DNA from: Diadema setosum
Lineage: Eukaryota; Echinodermata; Echinoidea; Diadematoida; Diadematidae
Length of the DNA: 64,000 nt
Direction: 5' to 3'
Assembly: GCA_033980235.1 (NCBI GenBank)
Contig: CM067069.1
Location: forward strand, 13,280,828 to 13,344,827
The notes under the pieces were generated by a model, which saw only the letters and a list, made by a program, of their open reading frames with translations, was not told the DNA's origin and did no database searches. Positions 35,293 through 46,283 of the stretch are shown here, one piece after another. Each line of letters begins with the position of its first letter. Position 1 is the stretch's first letter. The translations under genes were made by a program, and so were the position numbers.

Positions 35293-35960
35293 TTTGATGG
35301 TTTTACCCTATTTCGGGGGTGCTGAATCCGAATCTGGATGATGCAACTCTTGCATCCTTGAGGGTTTTGAGATATTCAAGATGGCCGCCAAAATGGCCGC
35401 CCGAACTGGAAATTCCCACGTATTTCCTTCTAAATGGTGATAGATTGAAAACAATTGACGGTTTTACCCTATTTCGAGGGTGCTGAATCCGAATCTGGAT
35501 GATGCAACTCATGCATCCATGAAGTTTTTGAGATATTCAAGATGGCCGCCAAAATGGCCGCACCAATTAAAACCAGAAATTCCTATGTATTTCCTTCTAA
35601 ATGGTGAGAAATTGAAAATAATTGATGGTTTTACCTTATTTCGAGGGTGCTGAATCCGAAACTGGATGATGCAACTCTTGCATCCATGAAGTTTTTTGAG
35701 ATATTCAAGATGGCCGCCAAAATGGCCGCCAATTAAAAACGGGAATTCCCACGTATTTCCTTCTAAATGGTGAGATATGGAAAACAATTGATGGTTTTGC
35801 ACTATTTCGAGGGTGCTGAATCCGAATCTTTATGATGCAACTCTTGCATCCATGAAGTTTTTTGAAATATTCAAGATGGCCGCCAAAATGGCCGCCAAAT
35901 AAAACCGGAATTTCCCACGTATTTCCTTCTTAATGGTGAAATATAGAAAACGTATCATAT
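35293..35960 (-). repeat. Left tandem array of the fold-back element (about 4 monomers)
   Basis: Monomers begin at about 35293, 35456, 35622 and 35790, marked by TTGATGGTTTTACCCTATTT and AAGATGGCCGCCAAAATGG. A partial unit ends near 35945. Units are 163-168 bp and oriented opposite to the right array. Each unit contains CCGCCAAAATGGCCGCC, itself close to a palindrome. Confidence 0.92.
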
Positions 35961-36181
35961 TGTGATAGTGTTGTAGAGAAGTGTACTGAAATTACCCAAT
36001 ATTACCTGTCTTAATCCATGAGCAGTTTTAATCTTTTCATCCATGAACACTCAAATTGGTTATTTGGCTTATATTGATGGTCTTGATGACATTGTTGAAG
36101 ACACGAGTGGGACATTTTTATAGTTATGCTTCAATTTTTTTTTCAATTATGATGTAACATTATATATGTGTATATGTATAA

Positions 36182-36615
36182 CAGGGCTCGACACTAACTT
36201 TTTTGTTTGATGGCCCGATGGGGCCACCAAAATCCTCAATTTCAAATTTTTGGTGGCCCGAGAGAAAAATTTGGTAGCCCCGAAAAGAAAAACCAATAAA
36301 AAAACATTAAAGTCCTTTTTTTTATGAGTCAAATATCTAAGTTTTCCAGTTATATAGTAAGAATTGGAAGTTGGACATACATCTACTCATAAAATAACCT
36401 CAACAAACTCGCAACACTTACTCTCAGGCACTCATTCAGTCCTTTTCATCCATCTTTTAAACAAATATAACTGCTAATTTCCGGCGCAAAAAGTTACGAA
36501 TTAATTGACGTACTTTTCCCAAAATTTTGGTGGCCCGCGGCGGGCCACCAAATTTGCCCTTTTTTGGAAATTTGGTGGCCCCGGGCCACCGGGCCACCGT
36601 TAGTGTCGAGCCCTG
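36182..36615. mobile_element. MITE nested in the centre of the large fold-back element
   Basis: It begins CAGGGCTCGACACTAAC and ends with the exact complement GTTAGTGTCGAGCCCTG. Subterminal blocks are rich in GGTGGCCC and GGGCCACC, giving several stacked inverted repeats near both ends. GTATAA occurs directly before the left end and one base after the right end, a plausible target-site duplication. About 434 bp, AT-rich interior, no coding capacity. Confidence 0.85.
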
Positions 36616-36779
36616 GGTATAATATGTATACGTATATACAATATATTACAAACACACACGAGGGGACGGTCACATCACAGGTAACGCGAAAAAAAAAATT
36701 GAGTAAAAAAACAAACGATAACATGGAAGGTAATGATTTAAGTATAAGAAAATGTTAAGGAGTTTCCGTTCATACATGA

Positions 36780-39735
36780 CATTTTAGATGTCCCAAAACC
36801 TTCAAAGACCTTCAGCACCCTCGTAATATGGTAAGACCATCAATTTATTTTAAAACTTTTACCATTAAGAAAAAATATATTAACATTGGAATTCTGCCAC
36901 TTACTTTGGCTGTCATCTTGGTCGTCTAAAAACCCTAAAGAATGGATGAATTTCAACAACCAAGTTTCGAGGGTGCTGAATAGGGTCTAAGATTTTCCAA
37001 TTTTTGAAAGTTATATTGGCGGTCATCTTGGACATCTCAAAAACCCTTAAAAAGGAAAGTTGCATCAACCAGGTTCGGACTCAGCACCCTCGAAATAGAG
37101 TAAAACCGCCAATTGTTTTCAATTTTACACCATTTAGAAGGTAACAGAGGGCTTACATGGAAAGTTTCGTTTTTAACGGCCATTTAGGGGCCATTCTGGC
37201 GGCCATCTTTATTATCTCAAAACCCTCAAGAAAGCAAGAGTTGTATCCTGGAGCTTCAAATTCAGCAAACTCAAAATAGTGTAAAACCACGAACTGTTTT
37301 ATATTTTACACCATTTAGAAGGAAATATGGGGTCTACATATGAATTTCCGTTTTTGGCGGTCATTTTTGGCGACCATCTTTATCATTTCAAAACCCTTAA
37401 GGATACAAGAGTTGTATCCTGAGCTTCGGATTCAGCACACTCAAAATAAGATAAAAACCACCAATGGCTTTCAATATATGGGAACTTCCGTTTTGGTTGG
37501 CCATTCTGGCGGCCATATTGAATATCTCAAAATCTTCAACAATGCAGAAGTTGCATCATCCAGATTCTCATTCAGTATCCTCGAAATAGGGCAAAACCAT
37601 CAATTGTTTTCAATTTCTCACCATTTAGAAGGAAATACGAGGGAATTTTTGGTTTTGGCGGCCATTTTGGCGGCCATGTTGAATATCTCAAAATCCTCAA
37701 GGAAGCAAGAGTTGCATCATCCAGATTTGGATTCAGCATCCTCGAAATAGGGTAAAACCATCAATTGTTTTCCATATCTCAACATTTAGAAGGAAATACG
37801 TGGGAAATTCCGGTTTTGATTGGCGGCCATTTTGGCGGCCATCTTGAATATCTCGAAAACTTCATGGATGCAAGAGTTGCATCATCCAGATTCGGATTCA
37901 GCACCCTCGAAATACGGCAAAACCATCAATTGTTTTCCATATCTCACCATTTAGAAGGAAATACGTGGGAATTTCCGGTTTTAATTGGCGGCCATTTTGG
38001 CGGCCATCTTGAATATCTCGAAAACTTCATGGATGCAAGAGTTGCATCATCCAGTTTCGGATTCAGCACCCTCGAAATAGGGTAAAACCATCAATTGTTT
38101 TCAATTTCTCACCGTTTAGAAGGAAATACATGGGAACTTCCGGTTTTATTTGGCGCGGCCATTTTGGCGGCCATCTTGAATATCTCAAAAACTTCATGGA
38201 TGCATGAGTTGCATCATCCATATTCGGATTCAGCACCTTCCAAATAGGATAGAATTATCAATTGTTTTCAATTTCACACCATTTAGAAGGAAATACGTGG
38301 GAATTTTCGGTTTTGGCGGCCATTTTGGCGGCCATCTTGAATATCTCAAAACCCTCAAGGATGCAAGAGTTGCATCATCCAGATTCGGATTCAGCATCCT
38401 CGAAATAGGGTAAAACCATCAATTGTTTTCCATATCTCACCATTTAGAAGGAAATACGTGGGAAATTCCGGTTTTGATTGGCGGCCATTTTGGCGGCCAT
38501 CTTGAATATCTCGAAAACTTCATGGATGCAAGAGTTGCATCATCCAGATTCGGATTCAGCACCCTCGAAATACGGCAAAACCATCAATTGTTTTCCATAT
38601 CTCACCATTTAGAAGGAAATACGTGGGAATTTCCGGTTTTAATTGGCGGCCATTTTGGCGGCCATCTTGAATATCTCGAAAACTTCATGGATGCAAGAGT
38701 TGCATCATCCAGTTTCGGATTCAGCACCCTCGAAATAGGGTAAAACCATCAATTGTTTTCAATTTCTCACCGTTTAGAAGGAAATACATGGGAACTTCCG
38801 GTTTTATTTGGCGCGGCCATTTTGGCGGCCATCTTGAATATCTCAAAAACTTCATGGATGCATGAGTTGCATCATCCATATTCGGATTCAGCACCTTCCA
38901 AATATTATAGAATTATCAATTGTTTTCAATTTCACACCATTTAGAAGGAAATACGTGGGAATTTTCGGTTTTGGCGGCCATTTTGGCGGCCATCTTGAAT
39001 ATCTCAAAACCCTCAAGGATGCAAGAGTTGCATCATCCAGATTCGGATTCAGCACCCTCGAAATACGGCAAAACCATCAATTGTTTTCCATATCTCACCA
39101 TTTAGAAGGAAATACGTGGGGATTTCCGGTTTTAATTAGCGGCCATTTTGGCGGCCATCTTGAATATCTCAAAAACTTCATGGATGCAAGAGTTGCATCA
39201 TCCAGTTTCGGATTCAGCACCCTCGAAATAGGGTAAAACCATCAATTGTTTTCAATTTCTCACCGTTTAGAAGGAAATACATGGGAACTTCCGGTTTTAT
39301 TTGGCGCGGCCATTTTGGCGGCCATCTTGAATATCTCAAAAACTTCATGGATGCATGAGTTGCATCATCCATATTCGGATTCAGCACCTTCCAAATAGGA
39401 TAGAATTATCAATTCTTTTCAATTTCACACCATTTAGAAGGAAATACGTGGGAATTTTCGGTTTTGGCGGCCATTTTGGCGGCCATCTTGAATATCTCAA
39501 AACTCTCAAGGATGCAAGAGTTGCATCATCCAGATTCGGATTCAGCATCCTCGAAATAGGGTAAAACCATGAATTGTTTTCAATATCTCACCATTTAGAA
39601 GGAAATACGTGGGAATTTCCAGTTCGGGCGGCCATTTTGGCGGCCATCTTGAATATCTCAAAATCCTCAAGGATGCAAGAGTTGCATCATCCAGATTCGG
39701 ATTCAGCACCCCCGAAATAGGGTAGAACCATAAAA
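36780..39735 (+). repeat. Right tandem array of the fold-back element (about 17 monomers, higher-order structure)
   Basis: The monomer contains CACCATTTAGAAGGAAATAC, GGCGGCCATTTTGGCGGCC, GATGCAAGAGTTGCATCATC and TCGGATTCAGCACCCTCG. Units at the inner end (36780-37500) are diverged; units from 37600 outward are homogeneous. A four-monomer block of 658 bp at about 37765-38422 is repeated almost exactly at 38423-39080. A further partial repeat is offset by 493 bp (three monomers; 38862 versus 39355). This is higher-order repeat organisation like that of evolving satellites. Confidence 0.92.
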
Positions 39736-39790
39736 AAAAAAGAAATTGGGTGGACGGTAAAACAAGGTTTAGCCTCTGGCACCCAGACTA

Positions 39791-40637
39791 ATATCCGTGT
39801 AACGGCTACGAGTTCAGTGAAGAGAAAACAGAAAAATAATCGCCTGGCGTTCAAAAACATTTATCGAGTGTATAATTTCTGCGACTTTTTTGTTGTTTTG
39901 GTGCATTTTAATGATAACGCTTACGTCCAACGTCCTATATTATCGCGTCCACTGTATCGATACTGTCACGGGATTTTTCGCCTTTGGACGGAAGTGCTAA
40001 CGTTTATTATAGTGCTAACGCTCGGACATCCTGCTTCGTCTCCAAGCGCTTTCTAAGCGACGAAAGAGGTTAAACTCTGTGAATAATTTTTATACCTATT
40101 TCTCTCGCTTTTCCTTCTTCAGACTCTCACCTATGCGTAATACACGTATGCGTATTTTAAGACAGTTGCGTTATTTTGTAGATTGCTGGTTTTGTTGATG
40201 ACAGTATAACGTGTGAGACTGTTAGAAGTTCTTAGCCCTTGCGATTTGACACAATCGATTGTTTGACAAAGTTAAAATTAAGAATTCCGAATTATGGTTT
40301 GATCGAAATCTACAAAATGTCCTGAAACTATACTAATCGTGAACTTTCCTTAGTCCCATGTTTTAGAAATTCCTAAAGAAGGTGTATTTCCATAAGCATG
40401 ATCATTGTCGACGATCATTATCACTTACCTTCAGTGACGCAGGGAATTTAGATCAGCACGACGGTAGCAGATGCCTTAAAGCTGTGCCTCAAAGTAGCGG
40501 CTGCACTCACTCACGTAGACATGTAATATTGGTAGAGTAGGTATAGACTTACGTTAAGATACATGCACGCGCGGTGGTTGCGACTAGGTTCACACGGTGG
40601 CCAGCGATATATCGCTCTGCGTTTTAGGTTGTGATTG
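39791..40637. other. No gene seen
   Basis: Unique sequence. A 79-codon frame at 39817-40056 has no recognisable domain. Confidence 0.5.
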
Positions 40638-40900
40638 AGTGATGAACTAGCCTTTTGCCAAGGCTCTCTCGCAGTATGGTTGTGAGCGAATGGGGGCTTA
40701 TGTCGCTCTCATAGCCACCATGCAGGGAGAGGGCCTTGTCAAAGGCTAGTGATGAACATGAGTGATGTACAAAATGTAATTTTGAGGAGTCGGTAGGAAT
40801 TTTTAGATGAACATAGTTGGAATATATCATTTTAAGAAGTGATGTATCTGTCATAAAGCTAAAGCAAAGTTCGTGCTTGGCGGTGCCCTTTGATGTAAGA
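40638..40900. repeat. Snap-back hairpin (40638-40757) plus a repeat shared with 26955-27110
   Basis: CTAGCCTTTTGCCAAGGC (40650s) pairs with GCCTTGTCAAAGGCTAG (40730s), and each is extended by a GAGAGGGC/CTCTCTC block. The loop has its own GTCGCTC/GAGCGA pairing. From about 40765 the sequence GGAGTCGGTAGGAATTT matches the segment at 26990, so this is probably one end of an old interspersed element. Confidence 0.6.
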
Positions 40901-43544
40901 AAGCGAAATATGACTTTAAGGTTGATTTCATATCATGCCACCACTGCTCCGATAACAATATACCAATGTGCGGTTATCTAACAATCGCGGATAGTAGGGA
41001 TCGACTTGAAAGTGAAGAGCTGCGTAATAGCAAGCGATGTGAGTACACTTTCATCCAGAAAGTTACTGACAAAGTTCTCCTTTCAAAATAGGCATATGAT
41101 TGTACAAATCCTTTAACTGGCTCTGGGCAAAGCTTGAGTTAGGCTAAGAATTTTGTTTTGTCTGTCTATCTGTGTGTGTTTTATTACTTCTCACGACGAC
41201 AAAACCATTTTGTAAATTGACCAGAATGAAAGCAGATCTACCCATGAGATGGTGTACGCCGCTGGTCATCACTGTTTCCACAGCTGTCGACAACCATCGC
41301 TTTACCCGAAGTCCTGGCGGAGTTAACCCCGATCTCTCCGGTGAAAGTGTGTCAATGCGCCAGGCTCTATCATATCACATAAAAAGCCTGCTTTTTGAAC
41401 ACAACTTGCAGGACCTACGTTTATACTGCTGAAGACGATATGAACCTTATTCATTGATGTAAGATTGTACAGAAACTTTACAATTTTCAAGTCACAATTT
41501 CCCCACAGCTATTCGTGACGGTTGTCTTACATAAGATTTGAGGTATTTTACGAGTATTACCACCTCTAAATCTGAATAAAAAAACGTGTGATATAGCAGG
41601 TGAAATTAGACAAATTTCCTTTGAAACAGCCACGATCAGACAGATCACTGATCATTAGCATCGCCTGTGTAGGGCTCGTCACTGTGTTTCGTACAGGGAA
41701 CCATTTATTTTTCCTTTTTCTCCACAGTTCCTCCTCACTAAATCTCAAGGATTTTTTGTTTGTAAACAGCGAGCAAGACGGGGAGGAGGTTATTCCCTCG
41801 TTAGAAAACGCGTAAAAGCTGTGGCAAATTGACTCAGTAGGTCCTATATCTTACTCATTGAGTGTGCTGATTGGCTAATTAGGGGTACTTGGACAGGCAC
41901 ATCATGGCTAATTGACGCAGGGTTGATGGGAGACTCACTGCCCAACGAACAGCCCGATCGAGGTCTCTCAGAAGATATAGTTGGCTTCGTACCATGCTTG
42001 TAGAGATTCCTCATATGTGTTACAGTCATCATTCAAAGCGCCATGGATTTTGGAGGGCAGGTTGCCTTCTACGTCAGTCGAGAATACGTACGTGAATGTT
42101 TCATACTGATGTCGATTGTAGATGCAAACGGAGTAACAAATCATGGGTTTCAAATCAAGGACTTTCTGCTTCTTTGACGTTCCCTTTAATCTACCAGAAA
42201 CGCCATTTTCATGTCTTTCTTTTTCTTTCTTTCATTTATCCTATGTGGTGGTCGATTCGTACCTTGATCTGAAGTGTGAGCTTCAGGTAGATTTGTAAGT
42301 AGATTTCTTGTCAAGTTCATTTTGTAGATGCCTTGTGCATTGTAACTTCAAGCATGTTATCGTTATATGTATCTGAAGACTTCGCATCGTTGCTGTAAGT
42401 TTCTAGACAAAAACAAAAATAAAAGAAACAGATTGCGACAGGCCGGTTTATAGATACCTTAAAATATATCGATTCATTTTTCCCGTAAGGACCTAAAACT
42501 TTTGAGCTTTTCCATCCATATTATCGCACTCAGTGTATATCAGTTCTTGGAATTCAGTTCGCATACAATGCCTACATGTGTCAAACAAACCTCGGGCAAG
42601 CCTTTTAGGTTATCAGAAACAATACAATCTTTCTTATAAAATGTTGAAAAAGCAAAACCGGACATGGTCAAAAACATTATTTCTACTTCCCTACTACAAA
42701 ACGGTATTTATTATATTTCATGCCCAGAGCGCATGAGCGGGAATATTCGAACGTCCCTCTGTAGAACTTCGCATGAATGGAAAAAAAAAATGGATTATAG
42801 GTTAATACATGTTTACATTCATGCGCGCGTGTGCCAGTGGTACGTGGAAGCTTATTAAGTTACGCTCCGTGAGCACGCGAGCGTTATCCTGGCGACGACT
42901 CGTCAGCTGTGTATATTGATTAGATAACGGCGCTGCGCGGGATTCATGAATTTGTGCCAAACAATTCCACCTGCACGCATTGCTAAGTCTGTGCCTCGGC
43001 GGACTTCGCGTCCTCCAGCCGGTTTGTCGTCTGTATGCAAATGTAGTTTTGCTTTACTCCCATTGCGGGGGTTCTTTTCACTCTGCTCTTCCTAACGTAT
43101 TGATTCATAGAAAATCGTTGTCTCCTTTTCCCCCCTCATTCCTATCAATCTGATCGTCTGAAATATCATACATCTCAAAATCTAGATTTACCCATAATTG
43201 TCCAACGCATGCACATAAACACGGAAAGATAGAAAGCGAGATAAAGAGAGAGGGGAGAGGGAAGGGGGCTAGGGTGAGGATGCTGAGGAGGGGGAGAGCA
43301 GAGTTTCACTCCTGGGGATCAACAGAAACAACTAAGCTTGGTTAAGCTAAGGTTGACAAAAAAACACACATACAAAAAAAAAAAAAAAAACCGGAATACA
43401 GAAATTAACATGATGTGCCGGTCTAGTGACACATTCAAAATTTTCTACACACCAGACTGAGAGAAATTGATGCTCGGCTTGCTCGACATGACAGCAGAAA
43501 AAAAAACACACCAAGCGAACCGGATTTCAAAAATATTGAAATGC
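40901..43544. other. No supported gene; one CpG-rich stretch
   Basis: An 86-codon plus frame at 41172-41432 has protein-like composition (…STAVDNHRFTRSPGG…) but no recognised family and no splice context. The 42865-43050 stretch is CpG-rich and carries an octamer ATGCAAAT near 43037, so it is a weak regulatory candidate. A purine-rich tract lies at about 43225-43305 and an A run near 43370-43391. Confidence 0.4.
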
Positions 43545-43630
43545 TGCTAGTTGAAAATATTGCTGCTAGTTAAAAATATTGCTGCTAGTTGAAAATGCTG
43601 CTAGTTGAAAATATTGAAATTGCTGCATCT
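43540..43630 (+). repeat. Minisatellite of TTGCTGCTAGTTGAAAATA units
   Basis: Four to five copies of a 14-22 bp unit, TGCTGCTAGTTGAAAATA, with small length variation. Confidence 0.88.
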
Positions 43631-44099
43631 CAACTAAACAGCTACATTACATTAATCGTGTTACATGAATATGCCTTCATGCATTTATCACACTGTCGAT
43701 CGTATCTAATAAGTAATTACAAAAGTGAAACAAGCTCTTAATGCAAGCTCCGCCTCTGAACAAGTTCTTCATTTCAAATGGTAACCTGTAAGAAATGTGT
43801 CAGTTACTGTGCTGTGTGCCGTTGTCTTTATGCTATTTGTTAGTGTTCTTTTCTTTCTCTTTTCTCATATGAAATTAAATGGAACCGGAATAGGTATAGA
43901 AGACTGAAATGACTGAAGACTTAGAAATGTTAATCTAAGCCGGATATGGTCGTCTGCAAACTGTCTATACGTAAGGGTGCCATTTTCCTCGGGCCGGCCA
44001 TTTTTTTCAAGCAATGCTTACAATAACGGCCCTCTGCATAATCGCTTCTTAACTACAATAAGCTTGTTACTGTAATCCCTGCTGCATAGACATGCATAC

Positions 44100-44262
44100 T
44101 GTATATTATATCATTAATTTCCTATTATATCGTTGTTTATGCAAGTCAAACGACTCTGTTTTAAATTTACTTTGTATATTTCCCACATGTTCATTATTAT
44201 GTAACTTATGTATATTGATTTGCAAAAAATAAAGTACTTATCAAACAAACAAAACAAAAGCT
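44100..44262 (+). mobile_element. Possible retroposon 3' end
   Basis: A T-rich stretch ends GATTTGCAAAAAATAAAGTA and then CTTATCAAACAAACAAAACA, giving an AATAAA signal followed by a short A-rich tandem tail. This resembles LINE 3' ends but no coding remnant is visible. Confidence 0.35.
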
Positions 44263-44843
44263 CGCTTGAGTTCACTTCTAGTGTATACCATTTAAGAAAG
44301 GTTTGCTCCGGACAACAAAAATGCTTGCTTTAGACTTGCCCGGTATATAGCAACAAAATCGATGCAAGAAAATGAGATTCTAAGCCGTGGAATGTATTTG
44401 ATAGGAACCGGTGATTTAAGAAGAGCTCGTTACGAGATCGACTGTGACAAGTATCGTCATATCTGAAATTTAGGTTAACCATCCAACTGGCCAGACAACC
44501 AGTGTAATCAAATTTCATGGATATTCTATCCCCTGAGGACCTAAGCCAGCCTATGTATATACATACTCAGTACACTTCAATGCTTGGAATGCTCTCTGAA
44601 GCGTTGATTTGTGGCAATGTTGGGCCAGCCTCAAGCAAGTCTTGGGCAAGCTTTTCGGTGGTCAGGAAAAAATCTCCGTTACAAAAGTATGAATTCAATT
44701 TGAGTAGTTTGGTAAACTGATCTGTTGGTAAATGCGTGCACATCCCATTAGTAATTCGCACACGACGTCAACTCGCAAGAGACTACCATAGATAGCAACG
44801 GTATAAAATCAAGGAAGTACGAGGCTAGCCTGTACCTCTTGGG
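44263..44843. other. No gene seen
   Basis: Frames of about 65 codons occur on both strands at 44517-44761, without a recognisable domain. Confidence 0.5.
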
Positions 44844-45234
44844 TTAAAGGGATGGTACAGTTTCGGTTGAGATGGAGCTTCATGTTTATGATTATTTTTG
44901 AGATAATGAGAAACCTCTTATAAGATATGAAATAGTATTTAATTCTTAGATGGAATTTACAGTTTATTTGATGAAAATTGGTTTTGAAATGGCTGAGATA
45001 TCCAAAAGAAAGTGATCCTAATAAACGATGGGACCCATCTTTTATTAGGATCACTTTATTTTACTTTGTTTTTGAATATCTCAGCCATTTCAAAACCGAT
45101 TTTCATCAAATAAACTTTCGATTCCTCTTAGAATTGTAGGCTCCTTTCCATTTTATAGAGTGTATGGTTTCTCAGTATTTTGCAAATAGTTAAAGGCTGA
45201 ATTCTAACCTCCACCAATACTATGCCATACCTAT
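44844..45234. mobile_element. Family A near-palindromic element, copy 4
   Basis: Starts TTAAAGGGATGGTACAG (TTAA at 44844-44847). The centre is GATGGGACCCATC. The right half retains TTTACTTTGTTTTTGAATA and TTTTCATCAAATAAAC. The right terminus is degraded to CTATGCCATACCTATA. Both halves are inverted copies. Confidence 0.83.
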
Positions 45235-45605
45235 AGCTCAGAGTATGTATCCCTCGTAAAGGCGGAGTGCCCGAGCCGGATTGATTATGACTATTAAAGT
45301 GAACAAGACTTGAATGGGATACACGGATGTTCCTGTCACATACTATTCATGTCAAGATCGTGAAATTCTTGTTTGAGGTTTACTGTCTGTTTGGAAGTCA
45401 TACATGAAAATTTGCTGAGTTTCAACGCTTGTATTTGCATGCACTGTACTTTGTATACAGTGCTTTTCAACAGAGGAAATAACTCGAAGCCTACGGTGTA
45501 ATCCCGTTTTTTCTTTTGAATTCTGTCCTGAGTTGCATAAAATCTCCACCTTTCTGCTTATCTAAATCAATTCTATGTTTTAAAGCCAATTTCAGTACCA
45601 TGTGG
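45235..45605. other. No gene seen
   Basis: Unique AT-rich sequence with no supported frame. Confidence 0.5.
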
Positions 45606-45864
45606 TACTCTCTAAAAAAATCGTGAAGTTGAAATCGTGAAATCGTGAAATTGGAGTGAATTTTGAGTGAAATGTTCATTTTCACTCATTTTGGAGTGAC
45701 CTCAGGGATCACTCGAAGATTTTGGAGTGATCCCTGAGGTCACTCTAAAACGAGTGAAAATGAACATTTTCACTCAAAATTCACTCCAATTTCACTCTAA
45801 ATTCACTCTTTTTTGTATTCACTCCTTCAAGAGTGAATATTTTCACTCGATTTTTTAGAGAGTA
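45606..45864. mobile_element. Palindromic element built from GAGTGA units
   Basis: The 259 bp element begins TACTCTCTAAAAAAATCG and ends CGATTTTTTAGAGAGTA. The left half repeats GAGTGA words (TTGGAGTGAATTTTGAGTGA) and the right half the complement TCACTC. The central arms GGAGTGACCTCAGGGATCAC and GTGATCCCTGAGGTCACTC are perfect over about 19 bp. It would form a long hairpin and is non-coding. Confidence 0.88.
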
Positions 45865-46246
45865 TTTCACGTTGAATTCACATTTTGGCTTTTTTTTTTT
45901 TTTTTTTTGGTCAGGTTGACGTAATACCCCTGATGCAACTATACAACATCCATGAGAAAATGCTGTTCTCCATGACGAAACAGATACAAATGTACGTCTT
46001 ATTTCGTTCCATTGTCAACTAACCACTGATGGTGAACGACGCAAGTCAATCTAACTTCTTCCCCAGCTTCCGGTGGGTATTTCTGAGCATTTCTCCAGAG
46101 CGGTTTAGTTTGAGCAGGTCTTCAAGATTATTCGGCTTTATATACACCGGCTTGCCAATTTGTTTATCAAGGAACAACCAAAAATCCATACCACAACTTC
46201 ATAGACATCATTTATTTTGTGATAGCACATCAAATCTATGATTGAG

Positions 46247-46283
<37 letters not shown>

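Larger units (their letters stand above)
35234..39788. mobile_element. Large (4.55 kb) fold-back element with tandem-repeat arms
   Basis: The left terminus GTCTGGGTGCCAAAGCG and the right terminus TGGCACCCAGAC are inverted copies. They continue through AACCTTGTTTCACCGTCCAC and its complement (GTGGACGGTAAAACAAGG) for about 60 bp. A TA dinucleotide flanks each end (35232-35233 and 39789-39790). Inside each terminus is a tandem array of a roughly 164 bp monomer in opposite orientation: about four units on the left and about seventeen on the right. The central 36.0-36.8 kb is not made of the monomer and holds a nested MITE. The architecture resembles known fold-back transposons (Drosophila FB, sea urchin TU). 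Homology to these is not shown. No transposase frame is present. The many 60-136 codon frames are monomer translations broken by the recurring TAG/TAA in AAATAGGGTAA. Confidence 0.88.

Noticed and set aside
37340..39564. Repeated proteins of 60-136 residues with GGHFGGHLEYL motifs
   Set aside because: They are translations of the 164 bp monomer. The frame is broken in most units by the TAG/TAA in AAATAGGGTAA, and the opposite arm reads the same monomers in reverse.
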